Source of the DNA: JAHRVQ01 sp047616645
Lineage (GTDB): Bacteria > Pseudomonadota > Gammaproteobacteria > Pseudomonadales > Azotimanducaceae
DNA length: 64,000 bases
Reading direction: 5' to 3'
NCBI GenBank assembly: GCA_047616645.1
Contig: JBLHIH010000001.1
Span: 1-64,000 of the forward strand
This document shows, one piece after another, positions 8,634-18,326 of this stretch. The translations under genes and the position numbers were made by a program. Below the pieces are notes generated by a model. That model was not told where the DNA came from, ran no database searches, and worked only from the letters and a program-made list of their open reading frames with translations. How positions within the stretch are numbered: position 1 is the first letter of the stretch; every line of letters begins with the position of its first letter.

Positions 8634-9772
8634 ATGACAGAAGAAAATCAATATAATACGCACATCCCATTTGAATTTCGGGGGGATGGTAAAAGGTATT
8701 TTCGAATATAGGTAGTGAACTTTTTTTAAGTATCATTACTTTGGGCATTTATAGTGCTTGGGCAAAGGTTCGGAGTCATCGCTATTTCTATAGTCACCTG
8801 TATATTGATGGAAGTAATTTCGAGTATGTGGCAAATCCTCGTAGTATATTAGCTGGCCGTATTGTCGCGGTGATATTGTTTATTTCTTACAATATTATAT
8901 CTCGATATTTGCCAGATTTTTCGATGTGGTTTCTTTTGGTCCTAGTCCCAATTGGACCATGGATAATTTACCAGTCCTTAAAGTTTCGTGCACATAACAG
9001 TATATTTCGAAATATACGTTTTGGATTCCATGGCTCATACAAAAAAGCATTGTTGGTTTTGGGCATTTACCCAGCAATCGCAATCGCACCTTTTATTATT
9101 CTGACGTATTTTACTGCTGACCAAGAAAGTAGTCAAAGTCCAATGTTTGTTGGTCTAGGCATGCTCTTTGCATCTATATTTTCTTTTATCGTTTTTGGTT
9201 TTGTACTACATCAGTTTTATGCTTTTGTTGTAAACAATTCTAGCTATGGAAAAACGCGCTTTACCTTTAGCTCAAGCGTGAAAGAATATTTGGGTTTATT
9301 AACAAAAGTATTTTTCTCTTTTTTTGGCATGATTATTCTTCTAGGTATCATCCTCGCAGGAATTGCAGGGGCAGGGGTTGCTCTGTTTGGAGAAGAAGTT
9401 GTATCTGGTCTCTCCATATCTTTTGGCGTGATCTTTGGGATGATGATATATGTCTGGTCTATCTCTATGTATGCAGCGGGCACAACGAATCGTCTCTATA
9501 ACGGATTATTGATTCCTGCTTGGTATACATTTCGCTCTGACGTAACGACTTGGGGATTCTTCAAGGTGTATTTTATTAATACGATCCTCATTGTATTAAC
9601 TGTCGGTTTGTATATATCGTTTGCGAAAATACGGATGGTTAGATATCGCATAGATCATCTCAAATTTGTGTCGACGTTGAATTTAGATGAGTTTGCCTTC
9701 GATTCGAACGAGGAGGAGTCTGCAGTGGGGCATGAGGTGGGCGAAATGTTTGATATGGGCTTAAGTTTATGA
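8634..9772 (+). pseudogene. YjgN (DUF898) family membrane protein, frameshifted near the N-terminus
   Basis: The natural start is ATG 8634 with AAGGA eight bases upstream. It reads HIPFEFRGDGKRYF, the usual opening of YjgN/DUF898 proteins, then meets TAG at 8709. The rest continues one frame away (SNIGSELFLSIITLGIYSAW then AKVRSHRYFY) to 9772. Adding one T to the T run at 8699-8702 joins both parts into about 379 residues. The family is a polytopic inner-membrane protein of unknown function; several membrane segments are visible, e.g. IVAVILFISYNII and FFGMIILLGIILAGIAGAG. Initiation at the internal TTG 8741 would give a truncated 343-residue protein without the conserved opening. The last four bases overlap the next gene (ATGA). 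Confidence 0.75.
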
Positions 9773-11204
9773 TCCTTAAAGGTAGGTATTTTAATGGTAA
9801 AGTATCAAAAGAGTTCGCTGCGGAATTGGCCATTAGCGGTACTGATGTAATGGTTCTCTTATCAAGTGATGTAGATGAACAGCTTCCCAATCCTGCACTC
9901 ATTACGGACATGCTAATTTCATCAAGAATTGATACTGTCTCTCGTAGTTTACGATTTCCGGATGGGCAATTGTTTCAGTGTGATGCTGTAGATACCTTGG
10001 TTAAAGCTCATGGCTTGGATCTTACTTCGACATTTGCACATTGATTAGAGTCCCATTTAGCCTTTGTGGTATTTAGTGTGATCTTTGTCATCGTTTCTTG
10101 TGCTGCTTTTTATCAATACGGCATTCCCTCGATTGCAAATAGGACTGCTTATCTTATACCTGAATCACATGAAGTCTCGATGGGTGAACGTGTTTTGGAA
10201 GAGTTCTCAGGAAATAATTATTTTAATGAGAGTGAAATTGAAGAAGATAGTCAGGCGCGTTTACGAGAGTATCTACGTCAATTTAGTCCGCCCGAGATCT
10301 CTACATCTATTTTATTTCGAGGCAGTATATTATTAGCTCCGAATGCTTTCGCACTTCCAGTTGGCACTATTGTCATTACCGATGAACTGGTTGCTCTTGC
10401 CGATTATGATGAAGAAATACCGGCCATTTATTTGCATGAAGTTGGCCATATAAAACACAAGCACTTACTAACGCAGGGTCTAAAAAGATCTCTGTTAACA
10501 CTGCTTATAATGGCAGTAACGGGTGATGCGACAGTTGCTACCGATTTGGTTTCCCTGCTCCCAACAATTCTGCTTTCACTAAATTACTCAAGAGAATTTG
10601 AAATAGAATCAGATCAATATGCACTGGAACAACTTAAACAATCTAATGTCGATGCTGTGTTTTTCACAAATGTGATGCGTAAATTAATGGGCACCACAGA
10701 AAAGGCAGACTCACTTTTTCTCTCGGCTGACTATTTGTCAACTCATCCAGCACCTGATGAACGATTAAACTATTTGGGTAATCAAGCGCCCTTACCGGAA
10801 GTTGAAGAAAGCATAGTGTTATTTCGCTATGAAAATGTTGCAAGGTTTGACGGTCAATGGCATGTTTCGATTAGCCCCGATGATGAAAAATCTTCTAGTA
10901 TGTGTGTGTTAGCAAGGAAACTGTTTCCATCAGTGATGGGGAACTTATCGGAGAAAGAAACGGGAATAGTGTATATGAATATTCGCATGAAGGGACAGTA
11001 GATTCGAAAGGCGTAATTTTCTGGCAGAGTGAATTAGATACGCTGACATACTTGGAGTTTAGCGGTTCGCTAAACGAAGCTGCGGCTGGTGGCCAGTGGG
11101 AAACGCAAGGTTTGCCGGGTGATTCACAAAAGGGTCGCAGTGGCACCTGGACAATGTCTCGAGTAAAAGAAGATTTAGCTTCAACGGAATCGCGTGAACC
11201 GTAA
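9769..11204 (+). pseudogene. M48 family metallopeptidase with N-terminal DUF7092-like domain, twice disrupted
   Basis: One gene in three open pieces. Residues 1-91 (MILKGRYFNGKVSKEFAAEL, SRSLRFPDGQLFQCD) look like the N-terminal domain seen before M48 peptidases next to yjgN. An in-frame TGA follows at 10042-10044; the same frame resumes with a membrane segment (FSVIFVIVSCAAFYQYGIP), the zinc site HEVGH at 10435-10449, and SREFEIESDQYA with the third ligand. Near 10900 a TGTGTGTG run is one unit too long: the old frame ends at 11001 while a neighbouring frame carries the conserved tail (VSKETVSISDGELIGER, GTWTMSRV) to 11204. A GTG or ATG restart after 10044 could still make the peptidase core, without its N-terminal domain. 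Confidence 0.75.
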
Positions 11205-11340
11205 AATTACATTTCCGGTTTTTCGCTATACTGACTGTCAGCATTTGGGCGCTCAACAGTATCGATTACCTTAATCGACTAAGGGGTCAGGATGCTTTCC
11301 AAAAAGTTCAATCTCTTACAATAGACGGTAAGAATAAAGA

Positions 11341-12741
11341 TTAAACCTTATCCAGCAACTCGAAAATTCCTTCCTCTTTTAACACCCTAATGCCGAGTCG
11401 TTGTTTAGAAACACCCTGATGTAATTTGTAGTCGAAACGCAGGCGGCCTTCATTTTCCTCAGCCTCAAAAAATCGGTAATCTATTTGTTTCGTTTTCTTA
11501 AGCGGTTCGGCCAGTTCAATCAAATGTGATGAAACAACAAAAAGGCTATTTTCTTTTGTAGCAAATTTTTCCAATATTGCTAATGAAGCATCTAGTGCGT
11601 CCTTAACATTCGTTCCTTTGAAGGGTTCATCCATGAATGCGACAACTTTGTAGCCATCGGCTAAGGCTTGTGCTACAGCTTTTACACGAAGCGCTTCTGC
11701 ACGAAAGTAACTGATGCCCCCCTGTAGGTCGTCACTCAGTGAAAAAGACGTGAATAATTTTTGGGACGGGACGAAACAAAAACTTTTCGCTGGCACGCCC
11801 ATTCCTAGCTGAGCCAGATAAAGCGCAGTCGCAAAGGTCCGAAGGTAGGTTGTTTTACCTGCCATATTGGGTCCCGTAAGAAATAGAACGCGGTGTTCTT
11901 GGCCAAGCGCTATTGGATTCTCAACTGCCTTGGATAGAAAGGGATGAACAATACCTTCTGCGCGAATATGGTTCTGTCCAGAGTTGATTGTGGGTAAAAC
12001 AAAATTATGTTCCCTCGTCGCATCAGCCATAGACACCAGTGCGTCAATTTCGTAGTTTAGTTGTAGTAGTCGATGTAGTGAGACAGTCTCATGTAATCTA
12101 AAAATTTGATCAAGACGTAATACCTTCCAAAATAAAACACCCGCACCATCCTTTGTAATTGATGACAGGCTTTGACGACGTAGCAAAGTTTGCATTTCTT
12201 CAATCAAAGGCGCGATTTCACCTTTGGGTAGATTGCCTTCAAATTGAGATATGAATCGCTGTAGAGAAAGGATAAATCCTGATGTTAGTTGAATACCGCG
12301 GACAATATCAAAATAGTAGCGCTTTTGATTGATCCAAAATTCGATTGCGCCGAAAGTGAATTCTAGTAAATTGACCTCTCTAACAATCGGGAGTACGTCG
12401 TGTGTATATTTTTCTACCTGGTTTGTTGCAAAGGCTGATGGAAGCTTGCTAAAAGTATCTCGTGATTTGTTTATAAAATGTATTGATTCATGCGTAGCTT
12501 GGATATGCCGCTTTTGGGACCATGGCTGTGCCATCCGCCTTCGTAATACTATTCTTCCGCCTTTTGTCCGCGTTCGGTCGCATATCTCAAAAAGGCTCAT
12601 GCCTTCTGTTTTAGATTCAAAGACCTCAAGGTCCTCAAATGTATGTTTATCAAGAACCAGAAAGTCAGAATTACTATCAATTGAATCGCTATCAATGGAA
12701 TCGCGATCAATAGGATCTGGTGTTTTTGTATTTAGCGTCAT
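11341..12741 (-). CDS. MutS-family ATPase (orphan, MutS domain III/V type)
   Basis: 466 residues with a MutS-type ATPase at the C-terminus: Walker A GPNMAGKTTYL (from residue 290), the ordering motif FSLSDDLQGGISYF, Walker B VVAFMDEPFKGTN (366-378) and a final SSHLIELAE. The N-terminal half is a helical core/lever region. It lacks the mismatch-recognition domain of MutS and the Smr nuclease domain of MutS2, so it is one of the short MutS-related proteins of unknown DNA role. Residues 12-26 form an acidic Asp-Ser-Ile repeat encoded by a 15-bp tandem repeat. It stands alone, divergent from the GST gene. Confidence 0.85.
   Translation of the reverse strand: MTLNTKTPDPIDRDSIDSDSIDSNSDFLVLDKHTFEDLEVFESKTEGMSLFEICDRTRTKGGRIVLRRRMAQPWSQKRHIQATHESIHFINKSRDTFSKLPSAFATNQVEKYTHDVLPIVREVNLLEFTFGAIEFWINQKRYYFDIVRGIQLTSGFILSLQRFISQFEGNLPKGEIAPLIEEMQTLLRRQSLSSITKDGAGVLFWKVLRLDQIFRLHETVSLHRLLQLNYEIDALVSMADATREHNFVLPTINSGQNHIRAEGIVHPFLSKAVENPIALGQEHRVLFLTGPNMAGKTTYLRTFATALYLAQLGMGVPAKSFCFVPSQKLFTSFSLSDDLQGGISYFRAEALRVKAVAQALADGYKVVAFMDEPFKGTNVKDALDASLAILEKFATKENSLFVVSSHLIELAEPLKKTKQIDYRFFEAEENEGRLRFDYKLHQGVSKQRLGIRVLKEEGIFELLDKV
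12674..12718 (-). repeat. 15-bp in-frame tandem repeat at the start of the MutS-like gene
   Basis: Three consecutive 15-base units (12674-12688, 12689-12703 and a diverged 12704-12718) encode the DSIDS-like acidic segment at the N-terminus. The unit length is a multiple of three, so expansion or contraction would keep the frame. Confidence 0.8.
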
Positions 12742-12977
12742 GTCAGGTTATTAAAAACAAGATTGGATCAAAATGCCAGCGTGTTTCAATATATAGTCTG
12801 TAAGTAAGTACATTGACTATAGCGAATATCACTGCCCTTATACATGCCTCATTGATGAAGGATAAAAAAGGGATTTTTTCTCATAATATTGAATATACTC
12901 ATGGTTGATTTGATTAATTTTGAAGGTTCAAAATATCAAAGGTAGGCGTTAACTAATTTATTACTAGGTGAGTACAC

Positions 12978-13583
12978 ATGAAATTATATCATTGTAAGGG
13001 TTCACGGTCTCTTCGCCCGCTTTGGGCAATGGAAGAAATGGGTCTTGAATATGAACTAGTTAATATGGCTTTTCCGCCTCGTTTTACGCAGGAAGGATAT
13101 TTAGATTTGAATCCCATGGGTACAGTGCCAACCTTTATTGATGATGACACAACCTTGACGGAATCGAGTGCCATCTGCCAATATTTGGTTGACGTCTACG
13201 GTCCAAGTATTATTGGCATACGGGCTTCTGATAAGGGCTATGGTGAGTACTTAAATTGGTTATATCGCAGTGACGCAACACTTACATTTCCACAAACCTT
13301 GGTCTTACGCTATACAGTGCTAGAACCTGAGGAAAGGCGAATACCCCAGGTGGTAGAAGATTATGGCCGGTGGTACCTATCAAGATTAAAAGCAGTAGAG
13401 CTCGCACTAGAGGGTAAGGAATATCTTTGTGATGATAGATTTACCGTTGCTGACATCACGGTGGGATATGCTCTGTACTTAGGTACAACCCTTGGACTTG
13501 ATGAGCGATATAAGCCTAATTGCAAAGCTTACTTAGAAAGATTAATGGCCCGTCCTGCCTTTATTCGCGCTCAGGAGAAATAG
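12978..13583 (+). CDS. Glutathione S-transferase family protein
   Basis: 201 residues with the thioredoxin-like N-terminal domain (KLYHCKGSRSLRPLWAMEEM, then LNPMGTVPTFIDDDTTLTES and SAICQYL) and the all-helical C-terminal domain (FTVADITVGYALYLG). The TVP cis-proline and the ES glutathione-binding pair are present; catalysis would use a Ser or Cys near residues 6-10. The stop codon directly abuts the ATG of the next gene, so the two are one transcription unit. Substrate unknown; GSTs of this type detoxify electrophiles or act in aromatic degradation. Confidence 0.9.
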   Translation: MKLYHCKGSRSLRPLWAMEEMGLEYELVNMAFPPRFTQEGYLDLNPMGTVPTFIDDDTTLTESSAICQYLVDVYGPSIIGIRASDKGYGEYLNWLYRSDATLTFPQTLVLRYTVLEPEERRIPQVVEDYGRWYLSRLKAVELALEGKEYLCDDRFTVADITVGYALYLGTTLGLDERYKPNCKAYLERLMARPAFIRAQEK

Positions 13584-14723
13584 ATGGTAAATAGACGAGC
13601 ATGTATTCTAGGTGCTTTAGTCGCAGATGCTGCGACCATGGGATTCCATTGGTTATACAGTCAAGAAAAAATTCAATCTTTAGCATCCGTATCCCCTGAG
13701 TTCTATACGCCAACAGAAGAAGACTACAAGGGTCTGGGGTATTTTGCTCATGCTAATAAATCTGTTGGGGAATTTTCTCATTATGGTGAACAATCGTTGG
13801 TAATGCTTACTGCGCTTGATAACAATAATGGGGAATATGATAAACAAGTTTATCAAGATGCCTTTAGGGATCACTTCGGTTATGGGGGAGGCCATGTTGG
13901 TTACATTGATCGACCCACTAGGCAAACACTAGATAACATCTATCGTGGCGAGAGTGATCGCCTTCATGCGGCGAATAATATTGCCTTTGATGGAAAGAAT
14001 CGAAAAGGGCTTTTAATTAAGGTACTTGCTGCGGCTAAGCTGCACCAAGGGGATAGACTTCGCAGTCATGTTGAAGCGATTGCTGATCGTGAATTAAACT
14101 CAGAAGAATCAAAAAGATATGTTTTAACACTCATTGATGCGATCTCTGCAAATGATGGCTACCCAGGTGCTGATGATGATCAATTGCCAGCCATAAGCCA
14201 ATTACCTGCTTTGCTTGCCCGTCACTATGATTCTGATCAACTTCATGCTTATAGCGAATCCTCAATTAAGGTGACTAACAATAATTCGCGAGCAATTGAT
14301 TTTGGTAAGGTGGCAACTCACTTATTGAAGAACTTGCTTGAAGGACATTCTGTAAATCAATCTATTGAAAATGCGGTCGAGAGCGGTAGTGAAAAAACCC
14401 AAACCTATTTAAACACAGGTTTATCAAGTGATAGTGACCTCTTAGGCCTCACCAAAGAATTCGGCATGAACTGTGATGTCGGTAGTGGTATGGTCAGTGT
14501 TTTGGCTAATTTAAGGGCTTCAACGTCATATGCTGATGCCATACGGGCTAATATATACGCTGGTGGAGACAATTGTGGGAGAAGTACATTGTTAGGTGCA
14601 GCTGCTGGGATACATTACGGTGTCGGTGGCGAGCATGGGATTCCCGTAGAATGGATCGAAAAAGTCAGTCAATCCAAAACAATATTAGAACAGATTGATC
14701 TGGTCTTGAAACAGAAAGTTTGA
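13584..14723 (+). CDS. ADP-ribosylglycohydrolase family protein
   Basis: 379 residues beginning RACILGALVADAATMGFHWL, matching the GxLxGDAxG opening of the DraG/ARH fold, with a late conserved block NIYAGGDNCGRSTLLGAAAG corresponding to the metal-binding GGDTD motif. The classical Asp-Thr-Asp is altered to Asp-Asn-Cys, so metal binding may differ. DraG-type enzymes remove ADP-ribose from proteins or small molecules. The gene starts immediately after the GST stop codon and precedes an acyl-CoA ligase by 62 bases. The role of this trio is unknown. Confidence 0.8.
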   Translation: MVNRRACILGALVADAATMGFHWLYSQEKIQSLASVSPEFYTPTEEDYKGLGYFAHANKSVGEFSHYGEQSLVMLTALDNNNGEYDKQVYQDAFRDHFGYGGGHVGYIDRPTRQTLDNIYRGESDRLHAANNIAFDGKNRKGLLIKVLAAAKLHQGDRLRSHVEAIADRELNSEESKRYVLTLIDAISANDGYPGADDDQLPAISQLPALLARHYDSDQLHAYSESSIKVTNNNSRAIDFGKVATHLLKNLLEGHSVNQSIENAVESGSEKTQTYLNTGLSSDSDLLGLTKEFGMNCDVGSGMVSVLANLRASTSYADAIRANIYAGGDNCGRSTLLGAAAGIHYGVGGEHGIPVEWIEKVSQSKTILEQIDLVLKQKV

Positions 14724-14785
14724 AACAGACTGACTAAGCGCAGAAAGTATCAACTAACTAATTATAAAAGCGAGTAGGCACACAT

Positions 14786-16327
14786 ATGTCAGTATTACAT
14801 TACGATTGGACGCAACAACAAAGCAGTATTCGGCCGAATAAGATTGCCATTACAAATCTTGATACAGGCGCTGAACTCAGTTATTCACAACTAGATCAAA
14901 GAGCGGAATACCTAGGTGCATGGCTTCAATCACAAGGCCTTACAAAAGGTGATCGGGTGGCTTTATTGATGCCGAATATGGCTGAATTTTTTGAGATCCA
15001 GTTTGCTTGTTCCAAGATCGGCGCTATCTGTTTACCCTTAAACTGGAGGTTATCTGTTAAGGAGCTTGAATACATTCTTAAAGATTCGAGTCCTACAGTT
15101 TTAATTTATGAAGTTGCTTTTCAAGAGGCCGCGATTTCCCTTCTGAGTGAATGCGGCATTAATCACCAGCTAGAAATCAATGGCACTGAAGATCTTGTTG
15201 CCTATGAAGGTGCAATCAATGAGGCGCTAAGTATAAAAGAAGTTGAGAGCCTGCAAAGTGATACTTCGATGATTATGTATACATCGGGTACAACAGGGCA
15301 TCCAAAAGGCGCAATGATTACCCATGAGATGACATTCTATAATTGTGTGAATCTTGGTATCCCCTCAAAAATTAGCAGTGACTCGATTCAATTAGTGGTC
15401 TTACCCCTATTTCACACTGGCGGTTTAAATTGTTATGCCAATCCTATTTTACATGCTGGTGGTTCACTATTGTTAATGCGAGACTTTGATCCAGGTAGAG
15501 CGCTTTCAATACTAAGCGATTCAAAACTGGGCGTGACACATTTCTTTGCAGTACCCGCACCCTATCAATTTATGATGCAACATAAGGATTTTGAACAGAG
15601 CGATTTAAGTGGCATTACTGCCGCTGGAGTCGGTGGTGCGCCTTGCGCCTTAGCCATTTTAAAAGCCTGGGGAGGTAAGGGAGTCCTTTTAATACAAGGA
15701 TGGGGAATGACAGAAACAAGCCCAGGAGGGACAGGTCTTGATGCTGCGGATGCCTTACGCAAAGTTGGATCCGCTGGAAAAGCCTTGCACCATACGCAAA
15801 TTAAAATTATTGACGAAAATGGCGACGAGATTAGCAATGGAGCCGTTGGAGAATTGTTAATCAAGGGCCCCAACATCACGCCAGGATATTGGAACAACCC
15901 GGAAGCAACAGCAAAAACATTTGTCGATGGTTGGTTGCTTACCGGTGATGCAGCAAAAATGGATGATGAAGGATTCGTTTACATCGTAGACCGCTGGAAA
16001 GACATGTATATAACCGGTGGCGAGAATGTGTATCCTGCAGAAATCGAAAATATCATTTACGAATTACCACAAGTAGCGGAAGCTGCAATTATCGGCGTCC
16101 CCAGTGAAAGGTGGGGTGAGAGCGGCAAAGCGGTGATCGTAGTGAAACCAGGAGAGACACTAAGCCCTGATGAAGTGATTGCACATTGCCTAGCCAATTT
16201 GGCAAAGTTTAAGGTACCGCAATCCGTTGATTTTATTGACGCCCTGCCACGCAATGCGACTGGCAAGGTACTGAAGCGCGAGATTAGAGCGCGGTATGTT
16301 GATTCAGATGCTGCAGCGATTACCTAA
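14786..16327 (+). CDS. Acyl-CoA synthetase (AMP-dependent, class I adenylate-forming)
   Basis: 513 residues. The AMP-binding signature is MYTSGTTGHPKGAMITHE (residues about 164-181), followed by GWGMTETSPGG, the hinge region LLTGDAAKMDDEGFVYIVDR and the C-terminal catalytic lysine in PRNATGKVLKREIR. Such enzymes activate fatty or aromatic acids to CoA thioesters through an acyl-adenylate; the chain length cannot be set from sequence. It follows the GST and ADP-ribosylglycohydrolase-like genes on the same strand and is convergent with gpsA. Confidence 0.93.
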   Translation: MSVLHYDWTQQQSSIRPNKIAITNLDTGAELSYSQLDQRAEYLGAWLQSQGLTKGDRVALLMPNMAEFFEIQFACSKIGAICLPLNWRLSVKELEYILKDSSPTVLIYEVAFQEAAISLLSECGINHQLEINGTEDLVAYEGAINEALSIKEVESLQSDTSMIMYTSGTTGHPKGAMITHEMTFYNCVNLGIPSKISSDSIQLVVLPLFHTGGLNCYANPILHAGGSLLLMRDFDPGRALSILSDSKLGVTHFFAVPAPYQFMMQHKDFEQSDLSGITAAGVGGAPCALAILKAWGGKGVLLIQGWGMTETSPGGTGLDAADALRKVGSAGKALHHTQIKIIDENGDEISNGAVGELLIKGPNITPGYWNNPEATAKTFVDGWLLTGDAAKMDDEGFVYIVDRWKDMYITGGENVYPAEIENIIYELPQVAEAAIIGVPSERWGESGKAVIVVKPGETLSPDEVIAHCLANLAKFKVPQSVDFIDALPRNATGKVLKREIRARYVDSDAAAIT

Positions 16328-16347
16328 GCGCTGGGTATTTAAGCGCT
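16327..16347. other. Inverted repeat between convergent genes
   Basis: AGCGCT at 16327-16332 and again at 16342-16347 (self-complementary hexamer, loop of nine) sits between the stops of the acyl-CoA ligase and gpsA. It could pair into a short hairpin on either strand, but no T-run follows, so a terminator function is doubtful. Confidence 0.3.
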
Positions 16348-17347
16348 ATCCTGGTTCAGATTCTGCACCGATATGAGCACGCAATAAGCCTTTGAATGCT
16401 TTTTTGGCATCGCTCTTACCTGTCACAACGGCATGTACTTCTTGCGCTATGGGCATTTCGATACCATGCTTGTTAGCGAGGGCGATCACCGCAGGTGCAC
16501 TTTTGACACCTTCTGCGACCATAAACATACTTGCGATAATTTCATCGATTGATTTGCCCCTGCCAAGTTCAAATCCAACTGTCCTATTACGACTTTGGGA
16601 ACTTGTGCAGGTGGCAACTAAGTCGCCCATGCCAGTGAGTCCTGCAAAGGTTTGTGCTTCACCACCCATTGCTACACCCAAGCGTGAGATTTCTGCCAGA
16701 CCCCGAGTAATGACAGAGGAGCGCGTATTATCTCCGGCACCTTGGCCGTCTCCCATGCCTGCGGCGATGGCAATAATGTTTTTTAGTACGCCGCCTAACT
16801 CACATCCGATAACATCATGATTGGTGTAAACACGAAATAAACCGCTATGAAATAGTTTTTGAAGCTCCTTTACGATGACCTGATCTTCCATCGCCATGAC
16901 GCTTGCTGCCGCGTATCCCGACATAATCTCGCGTGCCAAATTGGGTCCGGTTAATACGCCTCTTGGGTGGCCAGGTAGGATATCGTCGATGACTTCTGTC
17001 ATGCGCATACTACTTGCGTGTTCCAAGCCTTTACTTAAACTGATGACAGGTACCCAAGGTCGAATGTACTTTTTGACTTCTTCAACCACACTGCGGAAAT
17101 TTTGAGAAGGAATGCCGACGACGATGACGTCCTTATTAGAAACCGCTTGTTCTAAATCAACTGTCGCCTCTAGACGAGGTGATAAATTAGCATCAGGAAG
17201 AAATTTACTGTTGGTATGATTCCTGTTAATTTCGTCGACAACATTAGCGTCTCGTGCCCATAATGTAATAGGAGCTTTTCTTGCCACTAACGATGCAACT
17301 GTTGTTCCCCAACTGCCGCCGCCTAATAGTCCGACTTGTAGTTCCAT
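16346..17347 (-). CDS. gpsA: NAD(P)-dependent glycerol-3-phosphate dehydrogenase
   Basis: 333 residues, the normal GpsA length. The dinucleotide-binding loop is LLGGGSWGTTVA near the start, with VPSQNFR-type and LSKGLE blocks, GPNLAREI, and the catalytic lysine in ELGGVLKNIIAIAAGM; the substrate-binding segment is NTRSSVITRGLAEI. GpsA reduces dihydroxyacetone phosphate to sn-glycerol-3-phosphate, the backbone of phospholipids. It is followed on the same strand only by unrelated DNA, and preceded 49 bases upstream by the lipase gene, so gpsA, the lipase and the HAD phosphatase may share a transcript. Confidence 0.96.
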   Translation of the reverse strand: MELQVGLLGGGSWGTTVASLVARKAPITLWARDANVVDEINRNHTNSKFLPDANLSPRLEATVDLEQAVSNKDVIVVGIPSQNFRSVVEEVKKYIRPWVPVISLSKGLEHASSMRMTEVIDDILPGHPRGVLTGPNLAREIMSGYAAASVMAMEDQVIVKELQKLFHSGLFRVYTNHDVIGCELGGVLKNIIAIAAGMGDGQGAGDNTRSSVITRGLAEISRLGVAMGGEAQTFAGLTGMGDLVATCTSSQSRNRTVGFELGRGKSIDEIIASMFMVAEGVKSAPAVIALANKHGIEMPIAQEVHAVVTGKSDAKKAFKGLLRAHIGAESEPG

Positions 17348-17396
17348 AAGTTCAACTCTGTTTTGTTTGTTTATTCTTTTATATCTATTTTTTTGC

Positions 17397-18326
17397 TTAT
17401 TCTTTTTTACTTATTTTATTTGCGGTCTGTAAAAGCCAAGTAATTAAGTTTTGAATAACTTCCTCTTTGTTAGTTTCATTTAGTGTTTCGTGGCGGCCGC
17501 CTTCATAAAAACAAGAATCTATTGTTAGATTATGGTTTTTCCATGCACTTATTAATCGTTCAATATTTGCCATATCGTTATGTACTGGATCGGCGGTACC
17601 AGAGAACATATAGATCGGTAAATCGCTAGGAATCTCCTTAATATTGGCCTTGTCTTGCATGTATTTAACGCCATCGAACATGCCACTTAGGGATGAGGGA
17701 AATGGCACAAAACCGCACATGGGGTCTGTTGCGTATTTTGCGACTTCTGATTCATCTCGGCAGAGCCATTCAAACCCAGTGTCGCCCTCATTTTCAAAGT
17801 CCTTATTCGCCGATCCAAATATCAAAAAATTCAGTAAGTTACTTTCTTTTCTTGGACCTAGTCGCCAGTTTTCGAAACGGCATAACATTCGGCTAATCCA
17901 AACCAATGGCTTGGGACTAAACCCTGGGCTGCCTGACAAAACAAGTAGGTCTATGTGTTTGGCATAGAGCGTCACAAAATGTTCACTTAACATGGACCCC
18001 ATGCTGTGACCAAAGAGCACTACAGGTAGCCCTGGATTGCTTGCAATATTTTCTTGAATCATTTCTGACAAATCAGAAACCATCTTCTGCCAGCCGTTTT
18101 CTCCAAAGTCGCCGAGGACTTCTGCCGTTTTTCCGTGGCCTCTATGATCATTTGCGGTGACAAGAAACCCAGCTTCACTTAACTTTTGAGCCGTCCAATC
18201 ATATCGAGCAGCATGCTCGCCCATACCATGGGAAATATGGACTATGGCTATAGGTGGTTTAGAGGGTGTCCAACGGTAAGCATTTATTTGGGTTTGATCA
18301 CTGCTTGTAAACGTATAACTTTCCAT
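17397..18326 (-). CDS. Alpha/beta hydrolase, monoacylglycerol-lipase-like
   Basis: 309 residues of the serine aminopeptidase S33 / monoacylglycerol lipase group. Seen: HISHGMGEHAARYD (oxyanion region), NDHRGHGKT, nucleophile elbow LFGHSMGSMLSE, the acid in YMFSGTADPVHN and catalytic His in GGRHETLNE. It probably releases fatty acids from monoglycerides or lysophospholipids. Its ATG shares one base with the stop of the upstream HAD gene, so the two are tightly coupled; gpsA lies downstream, which fits a lipid-turnover context. Confidence 0.88.
   Translation of the reverse strand: MESYTFTSSDQTQINAYRWTPSKPPIAIVHISHGMGEHAARYDWTAQKLSEAGFLVTANDHRGHGKTAEVLGDFGENGWQKMVSDLSEMIQENIASNPGLPVVLFGHSMGSMLSEHFVTLYAKHIDLLVLSGSPGFSPKPLVWISRMLCRFENWRLGPRKESNLLNFLIFGSANKDFENEGDTGFEWLCRDESEVAKYATDPMCGFVPFPSSLSGMFDGVKYMQDKANIKEIPSDLPIYMFSGTADPVHNDMANIERLISAWKNHNLTIDSCFYEGGRHETLNETNKEEVIQNLITWLLQTANKISKKE

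Noticed and set aside
10042..10044. In-frame TGA in the M48 peptidase gene as a possible selenocysteine codon
   Set aside because: The TGA lies in a linker before a membrane segment, not at a redox Cys position, no partner Cys is near, and no SECIS-like stem with a suitable loop follows. The gene is also frameshifted elsewhere, so a nonsense mutation is the simpler explanation.
11262..11278. Perfect hairpin TCGATTA-CCT-TAATCGA between the M48 remnant and the MutS-like gene
   Set aside because: A 7-bp stem with a 3-base loop but AT-rich and without a T-run on either side; a terminator is not supported.
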